From Porpolomopsis calyptriformis (taxonomy: Eukaryota; Basidiomycota; Agaricomycetes; Agaricales; Hygrophoraceae), in NCBI GenBank assembly GCA_951640195.1, contig OX621163.1, positions 2,914,001 through 2,978,000 on the forward strand: a stretch of 64,000 nucleotides of DNA, given 5' to 3'. How positions within the stretch are numbered: position 1 is the first letter of the stretch; each line of letters opens with the position of its first letter. Shown in pieces: positions 24,273 through 35,185 of the stretch. The position numbers and the translations under genes were made by a program. The notes beneath the pieces were generated by a model. That model did no database searches and had not been told where the DNA came from. It saw only the letters and a list, made by a program, of their open reading frames with translations.

Positions 24273-27200
24273 AAGGTTTGGATGATATGCCCTACGTTAT
24301 GGACCATACCACTTGATGTACCATTACACCAAGCAATCCATTTCGAACTCTTGGTACTATCGAAAGGGTGATTCAGGACTTACAATGGACGTTTAGATCA
24401 AAGCTTCAGACAGTGGTCGACATGTCCCTGCCACGTGTCTTATTGATAGCGGAGCTTCTGGAAACTTTATGGATGAGACTTTCGCAACTCGTCACGAATT
24501 TACTCTTCAGGATTTGGAAACCCCAATCCCCATATGGAATGCTGATGGGTCAGAGAACTGAGGAGGCCCGATCGTTTTTGACACAGATGTCTGGATAGAA
24601 GCTCCAGGTGGACACACTGAAAGGATCCGTTTGGAAGTGACCGACCTCGGATCCAAGTTTGATATTATCCTCGGCTACCCATGGCTCAGAGCTCAAAACC
24701 CTAGTATTGATTGGGAGAAGTCAACACTGGCTCTCGGAGGCAAAGAGACTTCTCATCAGTATTGTAGTGGCGAAGCAGAGTCCTCTGTGGTAGAATCGGT
24801 CTCACTGGCAATAACAAGTATTTCAAAATCGGACGAATCTCGAGCCAGCACGGTGGAGGAAGATATGCGAAAGTTTGTACCAGAGGTCTATTGGAAAGAC
24901 TATGCTAGTGTCTTTGCCAAGGAGTCCTTTGATTGCCTTCCACCTCATTCCGAGTTTGATCACGTCATTGATCTCAAAGATGATTTCGTACCCCAAAATG
25001 ACGTGACTTATCCAATGTCCCCTCGAGAGATAGACTTCCTAGAGAAGTTTTTAGAAGAAAACGTGGCTACTGGACGAATATTCAAGGGATCCTCACCTCA
25101 AGCCACTCCCTTCTTCCTGAGCAAGAAAGCTGAAGAAATCAACGCAAAAGGACAAGATGCTGGATACAGACCAATCGAAGACTACCATTACCTGAATCAC
25201 TTTACCGTTCCTGATTGATATCCCCTACCACTCCTCCATCAAATCATTCAGCAACCAAAGTTACAATCTGCTGCGCTGTTCACAGTCGTGGACATTCGTT
25301 GGGGATTTAACAATATTTGAATCCAAGAAGGCGACGAATGGAAAGCCGCTTTCAACATGGTCAAGGGACTCTACATCCCGAGAGTGATGTTCTTAGGTCT
25401 ACGAAATTCTCCAGCTACTTTCCAACGGATGATTGATATGCGATTCACTGAAGTATTGAAATCAGGTTGTGTTTTTATCTATATCGATGATGTTCTCATC
25501 TGTGGAGATGATCTAGAAGAATTGCGTTATTGGACGTTCAAAACCCTTGACATTATGAAGAAAAACAAACTCTCCTGTAAACCCGTCAAATGCCAGTTCG
25601 AGAAAGAAGAGGTGATCTATCTAGGGATGACCTTGATGAAAGGTCATATCGGAACCAATCCTAAGAAGATCAAAGCCATAGTCGAATGGCCTGAACCTCG
25701 AACCGTGAAACAACTTCAATCCTTTCTCGGAAGCGCAAATTTCTGGAGAAAATACATCAAAGACTTTTCAAAGATCGCCCAACCACTCAACCAATTACTC
25801 CGTAAAGATACTGTATGGGAATGGACTCCCGAATGACAACACGCCTTTGATCAACTGAAACACTCCCTCATGAATGCCCCTGTCCTTGAAGTGCCGGATC
25901 AAGACCTACCATACTGCTTGGAGACTGACGCCTCTGGCTTTGCCTTGGGAGGAGTACTGTCTCAGCTGCACGAAAATGACTGGAAACCCATAGGCTTCCA
26001 TTCAAGATCCTTGACCCCTGCTGAAAAGAAATATCCAACTCACGACGCCGAGCTTCTAGCGATAATAGACTGTCTTAAAGCATGGCGACACCTTTTAGAG
26101 GGTTCGCGACATAACCTTCTGATTCGTACCGACAGTCTCGCCCTCAAATATTTCAGTATCGCTCGCGTGTTATTTGGATGACGTGCTCGTTGGTCTGAGA
26201 TTTTATCAAGATATGAATACAAAATTGAATACATCCTGGGGAGAAAGAACAAGGCTGATGGGTTATCTAGGCGCCCGGATTATTTTGATGAGGGTAAAGG
26301 CGAGGTGGAAGACGAGATTTTAATCGCGGATGAACACTGGATCAATTCGATCGTCAAACTTTCAGAACCGAACTTTTTCGCAAGATTACGCTTCAGATTG
26401 CCGATACTGAATGAGATCTCACAGAAAATCAAGGATGCCTGATTGTTTTGGGACCAAGTTGATGGGTTGGTTTGCAATGCTGAAGGTCGAATTGTGGTGC
26501 CAGAGGAAGTATCTTTGCGCACAGACATAATACGACTGTCCCATGCCTACCCCCATGCTGGACACCCTGGCATCGAGAAGACGAAGGAGCTGGTGCTCCG
26601 AAACTTTGTTTGGGATGGCGTCTCTAAAGATGTTATCAACTACATACGATCCTGTCCTGCTTGTCAACAAAACAAGAATTACCCTTCGAAACCGACAGGA
26701 CTCCTACAACCGATACCCCCCGCTACTGAACCATGGACTGAAATAACCGTTGATCTCATTGTTCAACTACCTGACTCGCTTGGATACGATGCTGTGATGG
26801 TAGTCGTCGATCGCTTTACGAAATGCGCCCACTTTATTCCGACGACCTCCAATCTTTCATCAGAAGGTGCTGCCCGACTCTTCCGTGATCACATCTGGAA
26901 ACATCATGGATGGCCAAAGAAGATCATTTCCAACCGTGGAGTACAGTTCGCATCAAAGTTCACAGAAGCTCTTAATAAACTCCTAGGAACCATTTCTGGA
27001 CTGTCTACCACTTATCATCCCGAAACCAATAGTCAAACTGAGCAAACGAACCAAGAACTCGAAGTCTACTTACGATTCTACACCAACTTCATGCAAGACG
27101 ACTGGTCCGAATGGCTAGCTTCCGCTGAGTTCACTTACAATAATCGACAACACTCTGCCACGTCACAATCACCCTTCTATTTAGAATATGGCCGTCATCC

Positions 27201-27801
27201 TCATTTGCCGATCACAATCGAATCCCCGAGTAATGTCCCCGCAGCAAATACCTTCCATGAACGTCTCACGCATGCTTAGAAGAGTGCTGGCGAATCACTA
27301 TCACACGCTGCAGAATCAATGAAGAAATACGCCAATCGAAAATGGAAACTTGCTCCCTCCTTCAGAGTCGGAGATTTGGTTTGGTTAGATACCAAGAACA
27401 TCAAGACGACTCAACCCACCAAGAAACTGGATAACAGAAGAACTGGACCGTTCAAGATCCTAAAACAAGTATCGGATCTTGCGTATCTTATCGATATCCC
27501 TGGAACCTGGAAGCTCCACCCAGTTTTTCACGTATCACTCCTGAGACCGAATGTCGAAGATAAGTCGCTCCACCCTGATATTACTGATACATCTCGACCT
27601 CCCCCAGATCTGATCGAGAATGAAGAAGAATATGAAGTCGAATCTATTCTTCAACACTCCGGAGCTCAACGGCAACGAAAATATTTGGTCAAGTGGAAAG
27701 GTTATCCGATTGAGGAAGCTACTTGAGAAGAACGATCGAATGTCTTACGACACGCCAAGGAAATTGTGAAGACTTACGAAGACTCAATTCAAACGGCGAC
27801 T
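24263..27801 (+). pseudogene. Element C pol: protease, RT, RNase H, integrase, chromodomain
   Basis: Domains in order: retropepsin (LIDSGASGNFMDE near 24450, then DIILGYPWL), RT with YIDDVLICGDD near 25490 and LGSANFWRKYIKDFSK, RNase H with LETDASGFALGG, integrase with an HHCC finger (26545-26675) and DDE core, and a chromodomain (EEEYEVESILQHSG, KYLVKWKGY) at about 27620-27715. In-frame stops include 25216, 25318, 25834, 26179, 26440, 27277 and 27724. The second catalytic acid position of integrase is Asn (ISNRG). Confidence 0.9.
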
Positions 27802-27974
27802 TAACTCGTTTGTCATCATTCTGGCTGTCCATTTTTTGAATTCTATTTTTAGGTCGAGTTGGCGTTTATAAACTCAGAATCGTTGATACAATTCCATCCA
27901 ATCTTTTCCCACTTTCGACGAACTTACCCAACACTATTGTTCCCAACACCAACGTCGTTGAACCATTATTCACA

Positions 27975-28712
27975 ATGCCCGCCACTCGATCTCCCTCTCC
28001 TCAAGTCGCCATCAGATGCACTGGACGAATCCCTTCATCCACTGCTATCCGTTCCCCTACTCCCGGTCCCTCCACCTCTTCCTCCTCCACTCGGCAGTTA
28101 CGCCGACAAGCTCGCGCACGCGTGGAAGACTTCTTCAAAGAATATCCTATGGAAACACCTCCTCCTGAAGATCCCGCCATCACTATCTCGCACCTTACGG
28201 TTCATAGCAATAGTGTCAGCAAGTGGAACCAAGAACTTTGTCAAGAGCGTGACGTTTTGAAAGCCGAGCTTAAAGCATCAGAAAGGAGTGCCCTATTTTG
28301 GAAAAATCGTTGGGATCAGAGTGAGTTGAAAGTTTGGGAACTTCAACGAGAAAAGAAGCGTACATGGGTCAACTGTTACGACATCACCACCTGCGCCATC
28401 ATCGTCAAACTCGTAGAAGAGAGTTATTGAGCCGAACAACTCTCCCGAGAAGATTTTCTTCAAGCCCAACGAGATCTTGCGATGATGGAGACTCTAATCG
28501 ATTATGGTGCGTCAGTTGAGTACCCCATCAACCTCAACTTGGAATACCCGGATGAAGACGATGTCGCAACAGTCCGAGCCCCTTCCCCCATCGAAGTGGC
28601 CTTGGAAGTTACCCCCACCGCTTCCATCTCAGTGGCCATCGAGGCCTCCGCCACTGAGGAAATCCTGACTCAGGCCTCAGAGGACGAAACGACCGACACC
28701 ACCCAGGTTTGA
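27975..28712 (+). pseudogene. Extra 3' ORF of element C (ORF3)
   Basis: A 246-codon frame lies between the integrase stop and the 3' LTR, broken by one TGA at 28428-28430. It has a Ser/Pro/Thr-rich start, an Arg-rich stretch, a long helical and probably coiled-coil part (about residues 70-150), and an acidic Ala/Glu/Thr-rich tail. The same ORF, at the same place and with the same stop, is in element B; element D has a different ORF in this position. No known domain is recognised. It occupies the env position but has no signal peptide or membrane span. Confidence 0.7.
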
Positions 28713-28746
28713 AATTCGGGTTGAATTTCCCGAAAAACGAGGTGTA

Positions 28747-29136
28747 TGTCACAGACATAAATTTTCATTTCCACTCTATGTTAGTCATTACTGCTTAGTT
28801 GGACAGGTCTTATCTTTACTTGGGATTCCCCACAGTTTCGTATCTTTTCATATATCCTAGATAAGACACATTTCATTTCCGACAATCATGTTTCATCCTT
28901 TCACATGCTCCGAGTCCTTTATCATGCTTATCTCTACTCGTCGCATGTATTCCTTGTGTTTACACTGACTCATCTGCAGTAGCGTAGTCAGTATATAAAC
29001 CCCTAGTTAGTCGTACTCAGACTTTAAGTCTGATTCCTCGTTAGACAACCCAATAACTAGGACTTGAGATCTTATCAATGTCTTGGGACAGAGCACTCTG
29101 AAGTAAAACCATCTCGACAATATCCAGTTTATAACA
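28747..29136 (+). repeat. 3' LTR of element C
   Basis: Same length as the 5' LTR. It is preceded by a purine-rich GAAAAACGAGGTG tract that could prime plus-strand synthesis. Confidence 0.95.
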
Positions 29137-29902
29137 GAGACATTGTGTATTTCATGCCTTTGGTTAGTTTGAAAGTTTCATCCAATTCTATGGTGTGGTT
29201 GAATTCCAAATGCAGTGGAAGGCAGTCAAAGAATTCTTTGACAAAGACACTAGAATAGTCTTTCCAGTAAACCTCTGGTACAAATTTTCACATATCCTCT
29301 TCCACCATGCTAGCTCAGGATTCATCTGACTTCGATACACATTGATTCATGGCTAGCATGACTGATTCCATTCCCAGTGACTCCGCATCACCATCTATCC
29401 ATTGATGGAGGATCTCTTTGCTATCTAGAGCCAGTGTTGCCTCTTTCCAATCGATGTTGGGGTTGTGCTTTTTGAGCCATGGGAAGCCAAGGATAATATC
29501 CATCTTAGATCCGAGATCAGTCACTTCCAATCAGAACCATTCATTGTATCCTCTGGGAGCCTCTAACCAAATATCAATATCATTCTCAATGGGTCCACCT
29601 CAGTTTTCAGATCCATTGGCATTCCATATGGGGATTGGGGTTTCCAATTGCATTAGAGTAAAATTGTGGTGAGTTGCAAAGGATTCATCCATGAAATTTC
29701 CAGAGGCTCCACTATCAACCAGAGCAGTGGGTGGAACATGTCGACTAGTGTCAGTAGCTTCAATCCAAACATCCAAAATAAGTCTAAGATTGCCTTCTTC
29801 AAGAGTACCAAGAATTTGAAATAGATTGCATGGGGTGGTGATACATTCTTGAGTAGATACATCTATAACAGCAGGCAAAACATTTGGACTCTTCAAAAAC
29901 CC
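29137..29902 (-). pseudogene. Element B pol, part 1: protease region
   Basis: The frame opens by a -1 shift from gag at GGGTTTT (29902-29896 on the minus strand) and encodes a retropepsin-like ALVDSGASGNFMDE with the D-S/T-G triad. TDLGSKMDIILGFPWL follows. Stops are present. The reading is cut at 29137 by element C and resumes at 22331. Confidence 0.8.
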
Positions 29903-31000
29903 TGTTCTTTCAGTTCCTTAATGAGCTAAGCTTTTCTCTCCTTTGGCTAGCAATTGATCCCACAGTTGTCCACCACTTGGATAGTTTCCTCTGTAGTAGC
30001 TGGGGAAACCACCTCATTGACTCATTCTGTCTCAATATTTCATATGTTTCATCCTCATCCTTGTCCTGCATATGGTCTTCCTCGTTTTCCGGCAGAGGTA
30101 CTACTCAATAGGTGCACCAATGGAGAAGAGGCAAAAGGGGAATTGGGACACTTGTTTGCCCAATGACCTGGTTCTCTGCAGCGATAGCAGTTGCCTTGCA
30201 GAACTCGCAATATTGATAATGAGGAAGTTGTCTCCTGTTTGATAGGAGCAGAGGAGGGAGTTCAAGTTACTGGTCAAGCCATAGTCTCCTTGGGAGTGTA
30301 GTAGTTACTCCAGGGAGTGGCACAATGCTCAAGTGTGAGTTCGAGATGTTGTTGGTCAAAGATAGAAGCTTTTCTCTTCCATGCAGCAAGGGTGGTGGGG
30401 ATGGGATCAAGGGCAAAGATTTTTCTAAGAACCCCTGGGTTAAGGCCATTTTGGTAGAAAACTTTGAGTGCGTCATTGTTGAATCCAGTTTCATCCGCAA
30501 GAGCTCCAAATTGTACATTATAATTGTCCACAGTGGAAGATCCTTGAGTTACCTTTTGAATTTTGACCTGCACTGTTGCCTTAGCATCAACATCTCCAAA
30601 GCTATCTTCAAGTTCCTCCATAAAGTCTTCATAGTCAGCTCTGACCCATTGGGTATGATTAAACTCTTGGATCTGCTGTTGGGCCCATGATTGGGCAACA
30701 CCAATCTTCATGAATAACAAGACATAGGTGATTTTCTGTCTGTCAGACTATTGGCTGTCATCAAGGACTAGACAACAAGCTTGAATGAAGCTTAGGCATT
30801 TGGCTGCAGACCCATCATATTCATTGGGTTTTACAATCTTAATGGGGGGAGGAGCAGGTTGTTGAGGCAGGGGAGGTTGCTGAGGTTGCTGAGGGGGTTG
30901 AGGAGGCTGAGGCTGTTGTTGTTGTTGGAGCTAAGTGATCAGCTGCATTTGTTGAGCAATGGTCTGCTCAAGTTGGTGGACAGTAGCCATTAAGGTTATG
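29893..31000 (-). pseudogene. Element B gag with zinc knuckle
   Basis: The minus strand encodes a Gln/Pro-rich segment, a capsid-like part (SWAQQQIQEFNHTQW, LEDSFGDVDAKATVQ) and a perfect CCHC knuckle CYRCREPGHWANKC near 30195. It ends at a TGA (29895-29893) that directly follows the GGGTTTT slippery site. Several stops make it non-functional. Confidence 0.8.
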
Positions 31001-31461
31001 ATGTCAATAGTAGGGGGGTTGGTGGGAGCATTGGTGGATGTTCCTGACATGTTGGCAGATGTTGAGGGTAATGGAGCTGTTAGAGGTGTCACAGAAGAAA
31101 GTTGAGAATAAAGGGAACCATATCATCCTGGTGGAGTTGCAGCTTGTTGATGGATTAGTCTTATTGTTGAAGCTGAAGATGAAGAAAAGAGTCCTCTTGT
31201 TCTTGATCGAGTTCAAGGTCCTAGGGGAGTGGGGGCAGCTGGTGTTTCTTCAAGATCTGAGGAAAAGGAAGGTTCTTGTTCTTGGATGGCAGCTGAAAAG
31301 GTCAATCTTGAAAGAGGATCATTGTACTGTTCAATGTCTGAGTTGTCCGTGGAAGCCAGGATAGGAATGGGTGAGAGTGAGAGGAGTGATATTGATAATC
31401 ACGGTGATGAAGTGGGGTTTGGATAAGCAAGTGGGAGAGAACCAGAAGGAAGTCTGATTCT

Positions 31462-31814
31462 TGTTATAAACCAGTTGTTCAGAATGCATTTTACTTCAGA
31501 TGTTCTGTCCCAAGAGATAAGGTATGGTTCCAAGTCCTTGTTATTGGGTAGCTAATGAGGAATCAGACTTAAGGTCTGATATGTACAAGAGGTCCCCTTT
31601 ATATACTGACTACTTATCAGTGTGAGTTAGTGCAACATAACATGAGTTAGAGATAAGAATGAGTCATCATGATCAATGACAAATCATAAGGAGGTGAAAC
31701 ATAGATGGAAATGAAGTGAGTCTATATATGGATAAAGTCTTAGGATAAGGTAATGGGGAATTCCTGGGGAATCCCAAGGAAAGGTTATAGGGAATCCCAA
31801 GATAAGATAAGGGT
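31462..31814 (-). repeat. LTR of element B, right copy (element 5' LTR), truncated
   Basis: It aligns with 18231-18583 and lacks the last 48 or so bases, because TGTCAC of another LTR-like sequence follows at 31815. The gaatcagactt motif at 31560-31570 pairs with the primer site at 31450-31461. Confidence 0.75.
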
Positions 31815-32680
31815 TGTCACAACTGTAGTTGCAAGTCTTTTCATTAATCACAAGGTAGGCCTTGGAGCTCAATAAGTCTAAGAGGATATAGAAAAAGGTC
31901 CTAACAGGAATGTCTTCATAGAGAGTAATAATTCCTTCAGTGTTAAGTTTGACTTCTACAAAGAAGTTCTGTTGTAGGTTAAATCTGTTGTGTGCCTCTG
32001 CTGAGAGCTTAGGGAATATAGGCATGAACAGTTGGCTCAATAGTTTCGAGTTTGTGTTTCTCTTTCCTTGTTCTGATGGAAATGAAGTCTGATGATTCTG
32101 ATTGCATTTGTGCTACTACAAGTAATCTCACAGGAGGACGAAGTGATGATCTGCTTCGCCCTCAGGGTTTATATAGTATTTCTAAAATAGGAGTCATTAT
32201 GAGTCAGCCTCCACAGTCACCCCATTTTCTATTGTTCACAGCCTCCAGTTTAAGGTTTGCTATTGTTCCTAGTCATACTTTGTGAGGCTGTGTGCTTCTG
32301 ATGACTCAACTCTATTGAGCATAGCCTTCTGCAGCACTGGGCTGTGTTGTCTCATAACTGGTTCCTATTGTTCTTCTGGTCATGAGATCGCCATTGTTTC
32401 TATTTCTTGTCTGGCATATTGGGTTTCTCTTCTTTAACTGAGGAAGCTCCTTTTGGTCCTTCCTTTGTTTGTAGGTGTATAAAAGGTGTAGGGTTGTATC
32501 CCTATGCTTCAGTTCAATCTTTGTCAATTATCATGACTCCCTCCCACCAAGGTTACTATGTCTGATTCTTCAAGCAGTCTGGGGTGGTGCACTGCACTGC
32601 TCCTGTTATGATTCAGTAGTTGAAGGTTTTACTTCTCGCATTGGAGGGGCTGATAGGGAATAGAGATTTGACTAAAAAGT
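31815..32680 (+). repeat. LTR-like relic beginning TGTCAC
   Basis: TGTCACAACTG starts exactly where the LTR of B loses homology. It contains gactca and cattgttc motifs and a GTGTATAAAAGGTG box near 32476, resembling 560-1690 in style. A 118-codon minus-strand frame (32040-31684) overlaps it without motif support. The end is not defined. Confidence 0.4.
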
Positions 32681-32950
32681 GAGGAGCTAACTAGGAATCA
32701 AACTTAATCTACTGACTAGAGGTCAGGCTTTATATACTAACTACCTGAGTTACCATGAGTCAGTTGTAAGGATGATTACAAAGCAGAATCTGGAATGTGA
32801 CTGGTGAAGAGTCACGAAAAGAATAGTGGAAGTGGAATGTGACTTGTGAAGAGTCAGAAAAGGAATACATGTGACTCATCTCTATATATAAATCGGTAAG
32901 ATGGAAGGGTAAACAGAAGTGAGACTAATCAAATATCACTAAAGGAAAAA
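32681..32950 (-). repeat. LTR fragment related to element B LTRs
   Basis: AGCTAACTAGGAATCAAACTT followed by CTTTATATACTAACTAC parallels the LTR of B (agctaacaaggaatcagactt ... ctttatatactgactac). Borders are approximate. Confidence 0.5.
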
Positions 32951-32967
32951 AAGGAAAAAGTACATCC

Positions 32968-33174
32968 ATGACAATGACTCATCCATAGCTAGGACTCATA
33001 TGTAGTTGCTATAACTTATATGTAGCTAGTATATAAAGCCAGCAGTAGATAGACTTAGGATAAGTCTGTTTCTTTCGTTAACACCCCCAATCAGTAGTCT
33101 GCCAACCCTTTAAAAACCCTACACTCAGAGCCTGAAGTAAAACCTTGTGATCAATCCTAGACTGCCATCTAACA
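32968..33174 (+). repeat. Partial solo LTR related to element D
   Basis: It matches the 3' part of the element D LTR in the opposite orientation: gactcatccatag, TAGTATATAAAGC, ATAAGTCTGTTTCTTTCG, and an end in CTAACA. The 5' part is missing or unrecognisable. No internal region or duplication is attached. Confidence 0.75.
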
Positions 33175-33475
33175 CAGTTACATGATGGGAGAGATATAAC
33201 TGGTTATTTTGATGGTCATGAGATTTAACCTGGCAATGACTACTTGTTTATCAAATTGACTAGGTTGCATCAGCAAATTCACATCCTCTTTTTGAGCCCT
33301 TTTCCCCCTTGTACAACAATGAAAAGGAGTAAAAAGGAGCAAAAAGGGTAAAACTTGAAAAGTAGATCTACCTTTTATAAGACCAGTCCACTTACTTATA
33401 AAACTGTCCACCTACTTATAAAACTGATAGAAAAGTTGAAATAAAAGTAAATATAAGTTCACTAAAGAAGTTGAA

Positions 33476-34976
33476 TGTTAGAGTAACAGCCACGTCAGGT
33501 GTGAATGACATTACAGGATGACAGGGATCCATTGCAAATGCGCAATGCACAAATAGAGTTCAGCTGCATATGTACAGTACTAGTTATGTAAGCCTATGTC
33601 GAGCTCAATATTTCGACACACCCCCTCAAGTGAAGATGTAGGTGGGCATACCACCCCCTTAAACTAATAACATGTGTCATCGCTGTCCTCAATGGCCAAA
33701 GCCGCTGTTCCATGTGATTTTGTGCTGCGTATTAGTTCCTCCTTGCAAAATGCCTGAATGTGTCCCCTCTTTCCACATCGCCAGTAGGCACATGACCCTT
33801 TCAATTCATCAATGCCAGCAGCCATGGCCTCCTCGGTTCCCTCAACGAGAAACATTTCAGCCTGTGCCGCGACATTCTGCTGTCTCATTTCTTCATTGAG
33901 CAATCGCGAAACAACATAGTCGGCTGTGAGTGAATCTGTCAGTGTGCTGTCAAGTGAGATCACGAATGCCTCGTAAGATTTATCCAAGCCCATTGTAAGC
34001 GTGAGGATCCAATCCTCTTCTGAGACAACCACATCAATACTTTCCAGCTTGAATGCTGTCGACTCAACTCAACCAATGTATGCCAGCATTGATTCTGATT
34101 TCGCTTTCATCATTGTAAGAAATGTCTGCCGCAGCACAAGCTACGTTGCCAATCCACATGCTGTAAGGCAGTCAAGGGGGGTGGGACTGCACAGCGAGGT
34201 CGTGGTCCTGGGTATCGACAGTGAGAGTCTATGATATGATTGGGGTGTATAAATCTCTCTTGTTCTGGTATATTATTGTCAGTGGCTACAGTGTTGAAGT
34301 ATATATACTGTAAATACCTTTGTGTACCAGATAAGGAAATACTTTGTTTCAGCATGTAGAGTGTTCAACACTCCTACAGCACCTGATGGACCTTTGCAAG
34401 GGCCTCCCATACAGTCATAGGGTCTGGGTTCTGCATATGCACCAGCTGCCTGCAGTCCACCCTTATGATCATTTCTGCCCTCACCTCCGCCATTTTCTTG
34501 GTGCTGTGTTTTGATTTTACCTTTGCCACCTTGGCCACTATCTCAGTTGGGTTCTTTCCATTCGTATCTACCTCGCAGAAAACCATCTCCCTCAGCCCCT
34601 TTTGGGTGAGCTCAGCCTCCATTCTTATAACCCATTCCAAGTAGTTGGAGTTGTTGAGCAGTGGGAAGTGGCATGATTTTTCATTGTCATTGGACATAGC
34701 GTACACAGTGAGACCGAAAACTTTAGATACAAATTGAGACTAAAAAGAGAAGGACAGCAGTCAAAAGTCTGCTAGAACCCAGCGTGGGCCTGAAGGTACA
34801 GCAAACAGATTTGTTGCGCATTTGTGTTGGAGTAACAGCCACATTGGGCACGAATGACATTACAGGCTCCTCCCAATAACAGGGATCCATTGCAAATGCG
34901 CAATGCACAAATAGAGTTCAGCCGCATATGTACAGTACTAGTTATGTAAGCCTATGTCGAGCTCAATATTTCGACA
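33476..34976 (-). mobile_element. Copia-type element, internally deleted (gag only)
   Basis: Short LTRs (33476-33618, 34825-34976) start TGTTRGAGTAACAGCC and end TATTTCGACA. Flanks TTGAA and CTGAA fit a 5-bp duplication with one change. On the minus strand the only coding is gag. The purine tract GAGGGGGTG directly precedes the 3' LTR, so protease, integrase and RT have been lost cleanly. Confidence 0.85.
33664..34706 (-). pseudogene. Copia gag with degenerate zinc knuckle, interrupted
   Basis: The N-terminal part (34706-34375, with FPLLNNSNYLEWVIRMEAEL) matches Copia gag/UBN2-type proteins. The C-terminal part (about 34155-33664) has EEDWILTLTMGLDKSYEAF and ends with CAYWRCGKRGHIQAFC, where the first spacing is C-X4-C instead of C-X2-C. 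Between the parts lies about 210 bp of unrelated sequence (about 34160-34371) with a tatata box, starting TGTTGAACA on the minus strand and possibly a short solo LTR. Stops flank it. Confidence 0.75.
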
Positions 34977-35185
34977 CTGAAAACTTTGAAAAAAGGGTAG
35001 AAAAAAGGCCAAGTTCATTCAAAAGGGCCTGGATTTCCTAATATGGGTGGCTACTGTGGATAGTCTATTCTAACGCAATTCCCATGAAGGTAATTAACGT
35101 GATCGTAAAAGTGCATTCCATAAGTCAATGAACCATCAGTCTCAACACTTTTAGCATGACGGGTAGGGTTCAACTCAGATAGATG

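Larger units (their letters stand above)
22332..29136 (+). mobile_element. Chromovirus C, full-length, nested in element B
   Basis: Two 390-bp LTRs (22332-22721, 28747-29136) start TGTCAC and end TAACA. The flanks both read GAGAC (22327-22331, 29137-29141), a perfect 5-bp duplication of element B sequence. Between them lie gag, protease, RT, RNase H, integrase with chromodomain, and ORF3. About a dozen stops, mostly TGA where CGA is expected, disable it. The orientation is opposite to the host element. Confidence 0.95.
18231..31814 (-). mobile_element. Chromovirus B (Ty3/Gypsy), old, contains nested element C
   Basis: LTRs start TGTTATAAAC at 18231 and 31462. The left copy ends TGACA near 18631, while the right copy loses homology at 31814 where other LTR-like sequence begins. 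Removing 22332-29136 joins a continuous minus-strand gag, protease, RT/RNase H, integrase, chromodomain and an extra ORF. The coding is full of stops and cannot be functional. The primer site next to the right LTR (plus 31450-31461) is complementary to sequence inside the LTR (31560-31570). No intact target duplication remains because the right end is damaged. Confidence 0.85.

Noticed and set aside
27975..28712. Element C ORF3 as an envelope gene
   Set aside because: No signal peptide, membrane span or Cys pattern is present, so the env position alone is not enough to make this call.
34825..34976. A CRISPR-like or dispersed repeat pairing 33476-33618 with 34825-34976
   Set aside because: The two copies are the LTRs of a Copia element: TG...CA ends, gag between them, a purine tract and a near-perfect 5-bp duplication explain them.
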